A stretch of 64,000 nucleotides of DNA, from NCBI GenBank assembly GCA_050246635.1, contig JBFWVR010000010.1:62001-126000 (forward strand), given 5' to 3'. Within the stretch, counting starts at the first letter, position 1; every line of letters starts with the position of its first letter. The notes beneath the pieces were generated by a model that saw only the letters and a program-made list of their open reading frames with translations, searched no databases and was not told where the DNA came from. Shown in pieces: positions 35,875 to 44,005 of the stretch. A program made the position numbers and the translations under genes. Source of the stretch: JBFWVR01 sp050246635 (GTDB lineage Bacteria; Acidobacteriota; Vicinamibacteria; Vicinamibacterales; UBA2999).

Positions 35875-37008
35875 GTGACATTGGACACCCTGCCCACTCC
35901 TGCCGTGCTGATCGAACGGTCGCGCGTCTTCGCCAACCTCGACCGCATGCAGGCGGCCGCGAACCGGAAGGGCATCACGCTTCGGCCGCACGCCAAGACC
36001 CACAAGAGCCCACGCGTCGCGGCATGGCAGCTCGAGCGTGGCGCCTCCGGCATCTGCTGCGCGAAGCTCGGCGAGGCCGAGGTGTTCGCCGATGCCGGCT
36101 TCCGCGACATCCGCCTGCCGTACCCCCTCAACCCCTCCAACGCCTCGCGGGTCCTCGCGCTGCTCGATCGCACCCACCTGTCCTTCATCGTCGATCACCC
36201 GGCGGTCGCGAAGGGGTGGTCGGAGGCGATGCAGGCGGCAGGCCGCGAGGTGGACGTCCTGGTGAAGGTCGACGTGGGATTCCACCGCTGCGGCATCGAT
36301 CCGGATCCGGCGTCGGCGGTGCCGTTCCTCCAGATGGTCTCCGGCCTCCCGGGCCTCCGGCTTCGCGGCGTGCTCTCGCACGCCGGGCAGGCGTACGGCG
36401 CGACCTCCGACGACCACCTCCGGCAGATTGCGGCAGACGAGGCCCGGGCCTTGACGACGCTGGCCGGGGCGGCGCGGGACGCGGGCGTGACAATCGAGGA
36501 GATCAGCGCGGGAGCCACGCCAACCGCACGCTTCTCGCTCGAACAGGACGGCCTGACCGAGTACCGCTGCGGCAATTACGTCTACTTCGACCGCACCCAG
36601 GTGGGGCTCGGCGCGGCCGGGCTGGACGACTGCGCCCTGTCGGTGCTGGCGACGGTCGTCTCCAAGCCGGGCAGCGCGCGCCTGGTGCTCGACTGCGGCA
36701 GCAAGACCCTGAGCTCCGACGGCGCGCGGGGGTTCATTGCCCTGTCCGGCTTCGGGGCCGTCATTCCGCGGCCGGGCCTCGCCCCGGGCGCCGCGCCCGA
36801 CCCGGGCTTGATTGTGGAGCGGCTCTCGGAGGAACATGCCGTGGTCGGGCTGGCCGGCGGGGCCACCCCGCTGGAACCCGGCGACCGCGTCCGCCTCATC
36901 CCGAACCACGCGTGCGTGGTGTCGAACCTGGTGGACGAGGTCTGGCTGGTGGATGCGGACACGGTGGTCGAGGCGCTGCCGGTGGCCGCCCGCGGCCGCA
37001 TCCAGTAA
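35875..37008 (+). CDS. Fold-type III PLP enzyme: D-threonine aldolase / D-serine dehydratase (DSD1) family
   Basis: A 377-aa pyridoxal-phosphate enzyme. The alanine-racemase-like N-terminal barrel begins TLDTLPTPAVLIERSRV, and the PLP lysine is K41 in LRPHAKTHKSP. Further motifs are VLVKVDVGFHRCGI, VLSHAGQAYG and EISAGATPTA. The C-terminal metal site reads IPNHAC (H345, C347). A His-Cys pair is described for Zn-dependent D-serine dehydratase, while well-studied D-threonine aldolases use His-Asp, so either reaction is possible (D-Ser to pyruvate plus ammonia, or D-Thr to glycine plus acetaldehyde). GTG 35875 was chosen because upstream codons lie in repeat DNA; ATG 35824 is the alternative. 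Only 11 bp separate it from a microcompartment shell gene, implying an operon. Confidence 0.82.
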   Translation: MTLDTLPTPAVLIERSRVFANLDRMQAAANRKGITLRPHAKTHKSPRVAAWQLERGASGICCAKLGEAEVFADAGFRDIRLPYPLNPSNASRVLALLDRTHLSFIVDHPAVAKGWSEAMQAAGREVDVLVKVDVGFHRCGIDPDPASAVPFLQMVSGLPGLRLRGVLSHAGQAYGATSDDHLRQIAADEARALTTLAGAARDAGVTIEEISAGATPTARFSLEQDGLTEYRCGNYVYFDRTQVGLGAAGLDDCALSVLATVVSKPGSARLVLDCGSKTLSSDGARGFIALSGFGAVIPRPGLAPGAAPDPGLIVERLSEEHAVVGLAGGATPLEPGDRVRLIPNHACVVSNLVDEVWLVDADTVVEALPVAARGRIQ

Positions 37009-37019
37009 CGGACAGGTCG

Positions 37020-37343
37020 ATGGCGAAGGCGAAGGACACGAACGTGGCAGAGACGGCCGATTACGGCGAAGCGCTCGGCATGGTGGAGACGCGCGGACTG
37101 GTCGGGATGATCGAGGCTGCCGACGCCATGTGCAAGACCGCGAACGTCGTGTTCGTGGGCTGGCAGAAGGTCGATGCCGGCCTGGTCACCGCCATCGTGC
37201 GCGGGGACGTCGGCTCGGTCAAGGCGGCGACCGATGCCGGCGCCGCGGCCGCCCGGCGCGTCGGCGAGCTCGTCGGCGTGCACGTCATCCCCCGGCCCGG
37301 CGACGACCTCGAGAAGATCTTCCCCATCGTCCCCAAAGCCTGA
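37020..37343 (+). CDS. Bacterial microcompartment hexameric shell protein (BMC-H, PduA/EutM/CcmK type)
   Basis: A 107-aa single-BMC-domain protein. The domain (about residues 16-103) follows the PduA/EutM consensus closely: ALGMVETRGLVGMIEAADAM, then VTAIVRGDVGSVKAATDAGA, then VHVIPRPGDDLEKIFP. Such proteins form flat hexamers that tile protein organelles enclosing reactions with volatile or toxic intermediates. The pore loop, usually K-I-G-S-G, reads K50-V-D-A-G here, which puts an acidic residue at the hexamer axis. The N-terminal 15 residues are an extension. ATG 37020 lies 11 bp after the PLP-enzyme stop, behind GGACAGG. No BMC-P (pentamer), BMC-T or signature aldehyde dehydrogenase gene is in the window, so this is a solitary or satellite shell gene here. 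Confidence 0.93.
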   Translation: MAKAKDTNVAETADYGEALGMVETRGLVGMIEAADAMCKTANVVFVGWQKVDAGLVTAIVRGDVGSVKAATDAGAAAARRVGELVGVHVIPRPGDDLEKIFPIVPKA

Positions 37344-37423
37344 GCCCAGGCGCGCGCGGCGCGCGCCCGCGGAGGCGTGAACCCGATGGTCCTGATGGTC
37401 CGTCCGGCGTCTGGCGTGCGTCC

Positions 37424-37921
37424 GTGAAGCTCAAGAAGCTGTACGCGTCCCGGGAGGTCTCGGCCATGACCGGGCTCACGGCGCGGCAGCTGCAGTGGTG
37501 GGATCGCCGGGGCCTCTTCGTGCCGACGGTGCCGTCACAGCCCACCGGACGTGGCGGTTACACCGAGCGGCGCTACACCTCGATCGAGCTGCTCGAGCTC
37601 ACCGTGCTCGCCGACCTGCGGCGCCGCGGCTTCACCCTTCCCCGCATCCGCCGCCTGCTGTCGGTCCTGCGGACCCGCTTCAAGGTGCGCCTGTTCGAGG
37701 CCATCGAGGGTGGCGGTCCGGTGACGCTCTACATCGACGGCGACCGCCTCTTCGCGCGCACCGCGGACGGCGACCTCTACAACGTGCTGGAGAACGCCGC
37801 GCAGCCGATCATGGCGCTCGGCGACACTCCCCGCCTGCGCGAGCTGACGGCCCGCGAGCACCGGCCACAGAAGGGCAACAAGAAGAAGAAAAAGGAAGAG
37901 GGAAAGACAAGCCACAGATAG
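37424..37921 (+). CDS. MerR-family transcriptional regulator
   Basis: A 165-aa DNA-binding protein. Residues about 6-75 are a MerR winged helix: YASREVSAMTGLTARQLQWWDRRGLF, then RRYTSIELLELTVLADLRRRGFTLPRIRRLL. The C-terminal part (GGPVTLYIDGDRLFARTADGDLY) is not a metal-binding MerR tail and contains no cysteines, so a non-metal signal is likely. The end is lysine-rich (KKKKKEEGK). The start is GTG 37424, just before the conserved helix. It lies 80 bp after the shell gene in the same direction and may regulate the PLP-enzyme/shell operon. The last codons and TAG fall in a CACAGAT-type repeat. Confidence 0.82.
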   Translation: MKLKKLYASREVSAMTGLTARQLQWWDRRGLFVPTVPSQPTGRGGYTERRYTSIELLELTVLADLRRRGFTLPRIRRLLSVLRTRFKVRLFEAIEGGGPVTLYIDGDRLFARTADGDLYNVLENAAQPIMALGDTPRLRELTAREHRPQKGNKKKKKEEGKTSHR

Positions 37922-37957
37922 CACAGAGAGCACAGATGTACCAGCATCTGTGCCATC
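37910..37957. repeat. CACAGAT / ATCTGTG repeats at the MerR gene end
   Basis: GCCACAGATAGCACAGAGAGCACAGATG faces CATCTGTGCCATCCG across ACCAG, giving the inverted pair CACAGATG / CATCTGTG. This belongs to the CATCTGTG family and overlaps the last codons of the MerR gene. Confidence 0.6.
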
Positions 37958-37966
37958 CGCACCGTC

Positions 37967-38083
37967 GTGCCGCACCGTCGTGAAGCACCTTCGTGCCGCA
38001 CCCCCGTGCCGCACCCCCGTGCCGCACCTTCGTGAAGCACCCCCGTGCGGCACCTCCGTGCCGCACCTCCGTGCAGCACCTCC
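37967..38083. repeat. 13-bp tandem array, nine units (GTGCCGCACCNNC)
   Basis: Nine contiguous 13-bp units run from 37967 to 38083 with no gaps. The consensus is GTGCCGCACC followed by two variable bases and C; three units carry GTGAAGC or GTGCAGC variants. Each unit contains the small palindrome GTGC-N-GCAC. The array ends 8 bp before the stop codon of the leftward PhhB gene. Confidence 0.92.
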
Positions 38084-38090
38084 GTCGTTA

Positions 38091-38405
38091 CTACTCCGCC
38101 GAGAACTCCGTCAGGTGCGGCAGGCTTGCCGCCACCTGATCGGCCATCGCCGCGCCGTCGAAGTCCTTCTCGGTGAGCCCGCCCTCGGAGTGCGTCGAGT
38201 AGGTGAGCCGCACGCGCTTGTAATGGATCTCGATGTCGGGATGGTGGTCGGCGTCCTCGGCTCCCGGCACGAGCGCGCTCACGAAGAGCACGGCCTCGGG
38301 GAAGCCGCCGAACGTGAACTCCTTGCTGATCGACGCGGCGGCAAGGGTCCAGCCCTCGAGCGTGGCGACTCGCGCTTCGGCGTCCTGTCGGCTCAGTGTG
38401 GCCAT
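38091..38405 (-). CDS. phhB: Pterin-4a-carbinolamine dehydratase
   Basis: A 104-aa small enzyme that dehydrates 4a-hydroxytetrahydropterin, recycling the cofactor of aromatic amino acid hydroxylases. The full signature is present: FTFGGFPEAVLFVSALVPGAE, then ADHHPDIEIHYKRV (H54, H55), then LTYSTHSEGGLTEKDF (H72, D81). In many bacteria it sits beside phenylalanine hydroxylase, but no phhA is visible here. A role as the DCoH-like side activity or in molybdopterin pathways cannot be excluded. ATG 38405 overlaps the stop of the upstream small gene by 13 bp, so the two are coupled. The stop lies 8 bp from a 13-bp repeat array. Confidence 0.92.
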   Translation of the reverse strand: MATLSRQDAEARVATLEGWTLAAASISKEFTFGGFPEAVLFVSALVPGAEDADHHPDIEIHYKRVRLTYSTHSEGGLTEKDFDGAAMADQVAASLPHLTEFSAE

Positions 38406-38773
38406 GGTCTCTGCTCCCGGACCTGATCGAGTTGGCTGCGGCAGGCATCGAGGCGCGACAGCGCCTCCCGCTGACTGGCCCGTCCCGCCTCGTCCGTCGT
38501 GGTGCCGAGCGCCGCCTCGGCGACGTGGCGGTTATAGGCGCCCTCGGCCGCCTGAAGCGCCGCCAGGGCGTTGGCATGCGCCCGCTGCCACTCGAGCCAG
38601 CCAGCCAGCAGCGCCGCGGCTTCTTCTCCGCGATCCGCCGGCATCGGCGGGCCGAAGGGATCGCCCGTGTCGAGCCGGCGTGCGCTCGCCACCCACACGC
38701 CGTCCTCGTCCTCGGCCAGGATGAGGCGGTATCCAAGGGCCGCGAACCTCTCGTTCATCGTGCTATCGATCAT
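38393..38773 (-). CDS. Small protein of unknown function upstream of phhB
   Basis: A 126-aa predicted cytoplasmic protein, charged and alanine-rich. No family is recognised with certainty. The N-terminal half (RFAALGYRLILAEDEDGVWVAS) looks like a small alpha/beta domain. The second half is a predicted helical segment (LLAGWLEWQRAHANALAALQ, EALSRLDACRSQLDQVREQR) with coiled-coil character. The start was set at ATG 38773; further upstream the frame enters the 13-bp repeat array and is not credible. ATG 38758 is the alternative. It overlaps the phhB start by 13 bp and so is probably real and co-translated with it. Confidence 0.65.
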   Translation of the reverse strand: MIDSTMNERFAALGYRLILAEDEDGVWVASARRLDTGDPFGPPMPADRGEEAAALLAGWLEWQRAHANALAALQAAEGAYNRHVAEAALGTTTDEAGRASQREALSRLDACRSQLDQVREQRPWPH

Positions 38774-38787
38774 CGTGTCTAGTGTAG

Positions 38788-38943
38788 CGGCACGGAGGTG
38801 CCGCACGAAGGTGCAGCACGGAGGTGCCGCACGGAGGTGCTACACGGAGGTGCGGCACGGAGGTGCCGCACGGAGGTGCCGCACGGAGGTGCCGCACGGA
38901 GGTGCCGCACGGAGGTGCTACACGGGGGTGCGGCACGCAGGTG
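38788..38943. repeat. 13-bp tandem array, twelve units, inverted relative to the 37967 array
   Basis: Twelve contiguous 13-bp units of the form CCGCACGGAGGTG run from 38788 to 38943. Their reverse complement matches the units at 37967-38083, so the two arrays face each other around the small-protein/phhB pair. Variants include CTACACGGAGGTG (three-unit periodicity) and CAGCACGGAGGTG. The array ends 11 bp before the ThiO stop codon. Confidence 0.92.
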
Positions 38944-38954
38944 CGGGCGGTGCG

Positions 38955-40052
38955 TTAGAGCCTGCCGCCGCGGGACGGGCGCAGCGCGTGCAGGGCCGGG
39001 TCCGTCGTGTCGCCCGCGACGACCCGTGCGACGAGTTCGGCCGTGAGCGGGGCCAGCAGGATGCCGTTGCGATAGTGGCCGGTCGCATAGACGAGGCCGG
39101 GCACGCACGCGGAGATGCCGACGAACGGCAGCTCGTCCGGCGAGCCCGGCCGCAGGCCGACGCGCACGCCCCCGAAGGCCGCGTGGGCCAGCCTGGGCAC
39201 GAGAGCCGTGGCCGCGGCCAGCAGGCCGGCCACGCCATCCGCGGTGGCGCGCTCGTCGAATCCCACGTCCTCGACGGTGGCCCCGACGAGCACCGTGCCA
39301 TCCGTCCACGGCACGAGGTAGCAGTCGCGCCCCCAGACCACCCGATCGATGGCGCCTGGCTCGTCGCACAGGTACAGCAACTGGCCGCGCACCGGACGGA
39401 CGGGGACGGGCTCGGCGTCCTCGATGGGCAGGCCCCCGGCCCAACTGCCAGCGGCCAGCACGACCGTCTCCGCCGCCAGCGCGCCGGTCTCAGTGGTGAC
39501 GACCACCTTGCCGACCCCGCGAGCGATGGCGGTGACGCGGGCGGTGTCGAAAATCGCGCCAGCGTCCGCCGCGGCCCGCGCCAGCGCGGCGGTCAGGGCA
39601 GGCACGTTGACGTAGCCGTGCTCCTGGACGATCAGTGCCGCCGTGGCGCGCGGCGCCACATAGGGCGCCCATGCGGCCAGGGCCGACGATGCGACGAGCT
39701 CGGCCTCGACCCCTTCGGCCGCCAGGACCGTGGCCGCCTGCCCCAGGCGCCGGGCATCGTCTTCGGTCAGGGCCACCTCGATCGTGCCGTTCCGCCGGTA
39801 CTCGACCGCGGCCGCGCCGCCGACGCGGTCGAGGAACGTGTCGTACATCCCGAGGCTGCGCTGCCCCAGCCGCCGCAACGTCTCCGACGAATGCCCTTCG
39901 ATCAACGGCGCAAGCACGCCGGCCGACGCCTGCGAGGCCCCACCCCCGGCCCGACGCGGATCGAGCACCCGCACCCGCCGCCCCTCCGAGGCCAGCCGCT
40001 CAGCGATGGCGCAGCCGATGATGCCGGCGCCGATGATGATGGTGTCGGTCAT
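38955..40052 (-). CDS. thiO: Glycine oxidase ThiO
   Basis: A 365-aa FAD-dependent amine oxidase of the DAO family. The N-terminal FAD motif is TIIIGAGIIGCAIAERLASEG, followed by GGGASQASAGVLAPLIEGH. The substrate and C-terminal regions include VEYRRNGTIEVAL, VRPVRGQLLYLCDEPG, YLVPWTDGTVLVGATVEDVGFDE and LPFVGISACVPGLVYATGHYRNGILLAPLTAELVA, all typical of ThiO. The enzyme oxidises glycine to iminoacetate for the thiazole ring of thiamine. No other thi genes are in the window, so the call rests on sequence alone; a related D-amino-acid or sarcosine oxidase remains possible. ATG 40052. Confidence 0.88.
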   Translation of the reverse strand: MTDTIIIGAGIIGCAIAERLASEGRRVRVLDPRRAGGGASQASAGVLAPLIEGHSSETLRRLGQRSLGMYDTFLDRVGGAAAVEYRRNGTIEVALTEDDARRLGQAATVLAAEGVEAELVASSALAAWAPYVAPRATAALIVQEHGYVNVPALTAALARAAADAGAIFDTARVTAIARGVGKVVVTTETGALAAETVVLAAGSWAGGLPIEDAEPVPVRPVRGQLLYLCDEPGAIDRVVWGRDCYLVPWTDGTVLVGATVEDVGFDERATADGVAGLLAAATALVPRLAHAAFGGVRVGLRPGSPDELPFVGISACVPGLVYATGHYRNGILLAPLTAELVARVVAGDTTDPALHALRPSRGGRL

Positions 40053-40250
40053 CGGCCGGGATCGAAGGTCACGAAGGGTGCGAAGGGCACAAAGGGCACG
40101 AAGGGCACGAAGGAGGCCATCGTCACTTCCACCATTCTAGGCATCTCGCGCGTCGTACGTGAAACGGGCCGCGCCAGTGTCCCCAGCGCAGCCCGTTTCC
40201 CTTCGTGCCCTTCGCGTCCTTCGGAACCTTCGTGTCCTTCGATCCGTGTC
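40053..40250. repeat. Facing CACGAAGGN / CCTTCGTGN arrays between ThiO and the TonB receptor genes
   Basis: GTCACGAAGG, GTGCGAAGG, GCACAAAGG, GCACGAAGG, GCACGAAGG units lie at about 40069-40113. The inverse (CTTCGTGCCCTTCGCGTCC, TTCGGAACCTTCGTGTCC) lies at about 40200-40240. The intervening 85 bp are not repetitive. The ends abut the ThiO start and the TonB receptor stop. Confidence 0.78.
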
Positions 40251-40253
40251 TCC

Positions 40254-42881
40254 CTAGAACATCACGGAGACACCAAGCTCCACCCGCCTCGCCGGCATCG
40301 CGTTCGTCGCCTGGCCGAAGAAGCTCGAGAGCTGGTTGCCGACCCAGCCGGTGTAGTTGGTCGCGTTCAGCAGGTTCGAGACCTGCGCGTAGATGTCGAG
40401 GCGGTACCGCGAGGCGTTGCCGTCCATCATCATCATCATCGGCCCACCGCCCCCACCTCCCGGGCCACGCTGCGCCAGCGCCTGCGGGGGCGGGCCGTCG
40501 CCGCCGATGACGGTCGGTTCACCGGGGCCGCCACCACGCACGCCACCGAGCGGGATGCTCTTGTTGAGGCGCAGGTTGACGTTCCACTGCGCCGAGCCCC
40601 GCGCGGTGTTCCGGCCGACGCCGGCCGGGCGGTCATTGAACACCGTGTCGCCGTTGTCGTCGTACCCCGTCGTGATCGTGTACGGCGTGCCCGACGAGCC
40701 CTGCACCATGACATTCGCCCTTACGCCGTACGGCAGCGGCGTGTTGAACATCAGCATCAGGCGGTGCCGCACGTCGTTGGCCGCCGGCCCCCAGTCGGCA
40801 TCGGGGTTGGTGGAATCCGACGGCAGCGCCAGCGCGGAGTCGGCGTAGTTGCGCGAGCTCCCGAGCTGGTAGGTCACGTTGCCCATGATGCGGCGGCCCG
40901 GCACCATCATCATCAGGCCCACGCTCAGCCGATCCGTGGCGCTCCGCCCGGTGGAGAGGATCTCGGTGATGTTGCCGACCGCCTGGTCGGGGCGCACGCC
41001 GTTGACCGGCGCGTTGGCGTTGATTGACCGGAACTGGCCCGTGCCCCGCAGCAGCAGGTAATCCGCCCGCATCGTCATCCAGGGCGCGAGCTGGCGGTCG
41101 AAGCCAATCGACGCCTGGTGGATGACGGGCAGCTCGAGGTGGTCGCCGACGCGGATGATGCTGGGCGGCAGCACGGTGCCGGCCGTGGAGAGCGACGCGT
41201 CCGGATACGAGGGATCGATGATGACCTCCTCGAGCTGGTGCGTGCCGTCCACCTGGATCGTCTGCTCGAACAGGTTCGTCTCGAACCAGTCGTAGAACAT
41301 CCCGTAGCCGCCACGCACGTTCACCTTCACGCGGCGGGGCGACCAGGTGAACCCGACGCGCGGCGCGAGGTTCCACTTGTCGTCCAGGTTGGTCTGGAGC
41401 TCGTGTCGGGCGCCGACGGAGAGCGAGAAGGTCTTCCCGATCTGGAAGTCGTCCTGCACGAACAGGCCGAGCTGCTGCTGGGAGTAGCTGACGTTCGGGT
41501 CGCCGACGAGGCGCGAGAACTGCGAGGCGCGACCGGCCAGGTAGTCGTCCAGCGTGCGGAACGTGAACGTCCCGTTCGCGTTGGTCGTCTGGGTGCTGTC
41601 CCACCACGCGCTCTCGAAGAGCAGGCCGGCGCGCATCGAGTGCTTCTTGTTCACCGTCCAGTCGAAGTTCTGGGCCAGCTCGATCTCGGTGCCGGTCCGG
41701 ACGCCGTCGCGCCCGGCGCCACCGGACGTGAAGGCGTCGATGACCCGCACGGCCGGCGCGGCCGACGTGGACAGGAACGAGGTCTCACTGCGGCGCGCCT
41801 CGAGCCGCAGCTCGCTGAACACCGACTTGCCGTAGACGCGGGTGTTGCGCACGCGGAACTGGTCGGTGACCTGCTCCTGCTCGTAGGCGCGGTCCGCGAG
41901 GTTGAAGTTGCCCACGCCAAGGTTGCTCCGCGTGGAGGTCCGGCGCGAGAACTCGGTCCGGATCTGGTTGCCCTGGCTCAGCTCGTGGTCGAGCCGCACG
42001 CTGGCGTTCAGGTTGTCGGTGGGCCGCCGCACGAGGTCGTTGAGCTCACCGGCCGGCGTCCGCGCCACGACGGTCTCGGACTGGTAGGAGGCCAGTCCGT
42101 CGGCCGAGATGCCCAGCGAGGTCTTGCCCTGCTGGATCGGCCCGTTGAAGTTGAACATGTAGCGCTTCTGCTGTTCCGGCCCCGTGATCGGCGCGAACGC
42201 GTCGCGGGCGTTCAGCGACTCGTCGCGGAAGCCGAAGTTGAAGCGCCCGCGCCAGTTGCCGAAGCCGGGCCGCGTGATGATCTCGACCCGCACCATGCCG
42301 GCGTCGTGGTACTCGGCGGCAAACGAGTTGCGCTGGAAGCGGATCGACTGGATCTGGTCCTTCGGCGGGAGGCGGCCGCCCCGGAACCCGTCCACGAAGA
42401 TCTGCGCGCCGGGGCCCGCCATCTGCGCGAGCTCGTCCGCCATCTCGTCCGGATCGTCCGAGAGCGCCTCGATCTCCTCGGGCGTGAGCGTCTGCGAGAA
42501 GCCGTTGTCGCGGCGCGCCGACGCGTCGGTGCCCTCGACGGCGACCTCTTCCTCGATGGCCACGGGCAGCTGCACCGTGGCCTCGTTGGTCCCGCGCGCC
42601 ACGTCGACCGAGATGGCCGTGGCCTGGAAGCCGCTCGACACCGCGAGCACCTGATACGTGCCGGGCGCCACGTTCCTGAACGTGGCCACGCCGTGATCGT
42701 CCACGGACACGGTCCGCTCGACGCCCATCAGGTCCACGATCGTGACCTCGGCGTGAATCAGCCGGGCCTGGGTCTCGTCCTGCACCACGACCGCCAGGGT
42801 CGCGGCCTGCTGTGCCAGCAGGGCCGTCGGCACCGCGGCCAGCCAGGCGAGGACGAACAGCGTGCGGAGTCGAAGGCGCAT
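40254..42881 (-). CDS. TonB-dependent receptor, Oar-like, with N-terminal CarboxypepD_reg domain
   Basis: An 875-aa outer-membrane receptor. The signal peptide is MRLRLRTLFVLAWLAAVPTALLA. A carboxypeptidase-regulatory beta-sandwich follows (about 24-115, DDHGVATFRNVAPGTYQVLA), then a plug domain (about 130-215, IFVDGFRGGRLPPKDQIQSI). The C-terminal beta-barrel ends in phenylalanine (ARRVELGVSVMF), as Omp assembly requires. Near the C-terminus a periplasmic turn or loop carries GGGGGGPMMMMMDGN, a poly-Gly/poly-Met insert absent from ordinary receptors. Substrate unknown; Oar-type receptors take up large or peptide-like ligands. ATG 42881 lies 7 bp downstream of the LolA-like gene's stop, so the two form an operon divergent from a two-component system. 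Confidence 0.88.
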   Translation of the reverse strand: MRLRLRTLFVLAWLAAVPTALLAQQAATLAVVVQDETQARLIHAEVTIVDLMGVERTVSVDDHGVATFRNVAPGTYQVLAVSSGFQATAISVDVARGTNEATVQLPVAIEEEVAVEGTDASARRDNGFSQTLTPEEIEALSDDPDEMADELAQMAGPGAQIFVDGFRGGRLPPKDQIQSIRFQRNSFAAEYHDAGMVRVEIITRPGFGNWRGRFNFGFRDESLNARDAFAPITGPEQQKRYMFNFNGPIQQGKTSLGISADGLASYQSETVVARTPAGELNDLVRRPTDNLNASVRLDHELSQGNQIRTEFSRRTSTRSNLGVGNFNLADRAYEQEQVTDQFRVRNTRVYGKSVFSELRLEARRSETSFLSTSAAPAVRVIDAFTSGGAGRDGVRTGTEIELAQNFDWTVNKKHSMRAGLLFESAWWDSTQTTNANGTFTFRTLDDYLAGRASQFSRLVGDPNVSYSQQQLGLFVQDDFQIGKTFSLSVGARHELQTNLDDKWNLAPRVGFTWSPRRVKVNVRGGYGMFYDWFETNLFEQTIQVDGTHQLEEVIIDPSYPDASLSTAGTVLPPSIIRVGDHLELPVIHQASIGFDRQLAPWMTMRADYLLLRGTGQFRSINANAPVNGVRPDQAVGNITEILSTGRSATDRLSVGLMMMVPGRRIMGNVTYQLGSSRNYADSALALPSDSTNPDADWGPAANDVRHRLMLMFNTPLPYGVRANVMVQGSSGTPYTITTGYDDNGDTVFNDRPAGVGRNTARGSAQWNVNLRLNKSIPLGGVRGGGPGEPTVIGGDGPPPQALAQRGPGGGGGGPMMMMMDGNASRYRLDIYAQVSNLLNATNYTGWVGNQLSSFFGQATNAMPARRVELGVSVMF

Positions 42882-42888
42882 GGCCGTC

Positions 42889-43881
42889 CTACTTCTTCTT
42901 CTCGAAGGCCTCAGCCTTCACCTTGGGGTTGATCTTGTACTTCTCGACCGTGAGCTCCTCGGTCGGCTCGTTGCCGACGCTCTGGTCGATGCGGTGCGGC
43001 AGCAGCACGCCGTCCTCCGCCTGGTAGTCCGCGAAGCGCATCGACACGGTCACGGGCGGGGGCGGTCCCTGCTCGGCCATGCGGCGGCGGATCTCCTCGG
43101 GGTCGGGACGCTCGGCCGGCTGGCCGTCGGGCGGCGCCTGCCCGCGGGCGCCGCGGCGGCCGCCGGGCCCGCCCGGGCCACCGGGGCCCATCATCATCAT
43201 GCGCGGCCGGATGTCCTGGAAGGTCATCATCAGCGGCATGTGCGTCGCCTGGTCGACGAACAGGCGGACCGGCTGGTCACGCTCGTCCTTGATCTCGAGC
43301 ACGTCCGCCGTGCCGTCCGGCGCCTGCGCCGTGCCGGCGTAGGTGATGGTCGTGTCGCTCGAGAGCAGCAACGCGAACAGCCAGCGGTTCATCTCCGCCT
43401 GCATGCGCGCGCCACGGGCGCGCGCCAGCGCGGCTTCGTCCAGCGGCTGCCCGTCGCGGCCCCGCGGCTGGCCGTCTGGACCGGCGCCGCCGGGGCCGCC
43501 ACGCAGCATCAGCATGCCGCCGCGCCCCCCACCGCCTCCGCGGTTGTCGACCTCGTCCCAGGCCTCGCCGCCGCTCAGCGTCGACGTCCGCTCGATGCTC
43601 GGCCCCCCAGGACCGCCAAAGCCCATCGTCTCGACGCGGCGCATCTGGCCGGGCTGCACGAGCAGCAGCTCCACGTCGCCTTCCATCTGGCGCTGCCCCG
43701 CCACGCGGCGGAACGAGCCTTCCATCCCGAGGCTCTTGACGGCATCGAGCGCCGGGCCGCCAAGCGCCTGCCGCGTCGCGGCCACGACCTCCGCGGCCTT
43801 GTCATCCGACTGCGCCCATCCTGCCACCGGCATCGCCACCAGCGCCGCCACTGCGAAAGCTGCCACTCGCATCTTCGTCAT
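42889..43881 (-). CDS. Exported LolA-like protein with Gly/Met-rich segments
   Basis: A 330-aa secreted protein; signal peptide TKMRVAAFAVAALVAMPVAGWAQ. The segments KAAEVVAATRQALGG, SFRRVAGQRQMEGDVELLLVQPGQMRR, FVDQATHMPLMMTFQD and HRIDQSVGNEPTEELTVEKYKINPKV follow the pattern of the LolA/LppX-like beta-sheet fold, used to carry lipids or read out oxidised substrates. It is not a canonical LolA and is much longer. Two low-complexity inserts stand out: GGGGGRGGMLMLRGGPGGAG near 115-135, and RPRMMMMGPGGPGG near 225. The adjacent TonB receptor has the same Gly/Met composition, suggesting shared ligands or shared repeat expansion. First gene of the operon; ATG 43881, or ATG 43872. Confidence 0.7.
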   Translation of the reverse strand: MTKMRVAAFAVAALVAMPVAGWAQSDDKAAEVVAATRQALGGPALDAVKSLGMEGSFRRVAGQRQMEGDVELLLVQPGQMRRVETMGFGGPGGPSIERTSTLSGGEAWDEVDNRGGGGGRGGMLMLRGGPGGAGPDGQPRGRDGQPLDEAALARARGARMQAEMNRWLFALLLSSDTTITYAGTAQAPDGTADVLEIKDERDQPVRLFVDQATHMPLMMTFQDIRPRMMMMGPGGPGGPGGRRGARGQAPPDGQPAERPDPEEIRRRMAEQGPPPPVTVSMRFADYQAEDGVLLPHRIDQSVGNEPTEELTVEKYKINPKVKAEAFEKKK

Positions 43882-44005
43882 CTCCCCAACCGCTCGCGTT
43901 TCCCTCGGACGAGAAAAGGGGGCTGCCCCCTTGTCGATGTTCGTCAGCCGCGCCGACGTCGCGACGGTTCGTATCCATGAATACGACGGTTCCGCCGGGA
44001 GAGTC

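Noticed and set aside
37967..38943. CRISPR arrays
   Set aside because: Units are 13 bp and contiguous with no spacers, and no cas gene is in the window. These are tandem repeats, not CRISPR.
38796..39046. Short open frames through the 13-bp arrays with a 13-residue period
   Set aside because: The periodic peptide follows simply from a 13-bp unit read in three frames (39 bp), and no ribosome-binding site or conserved context supports it.
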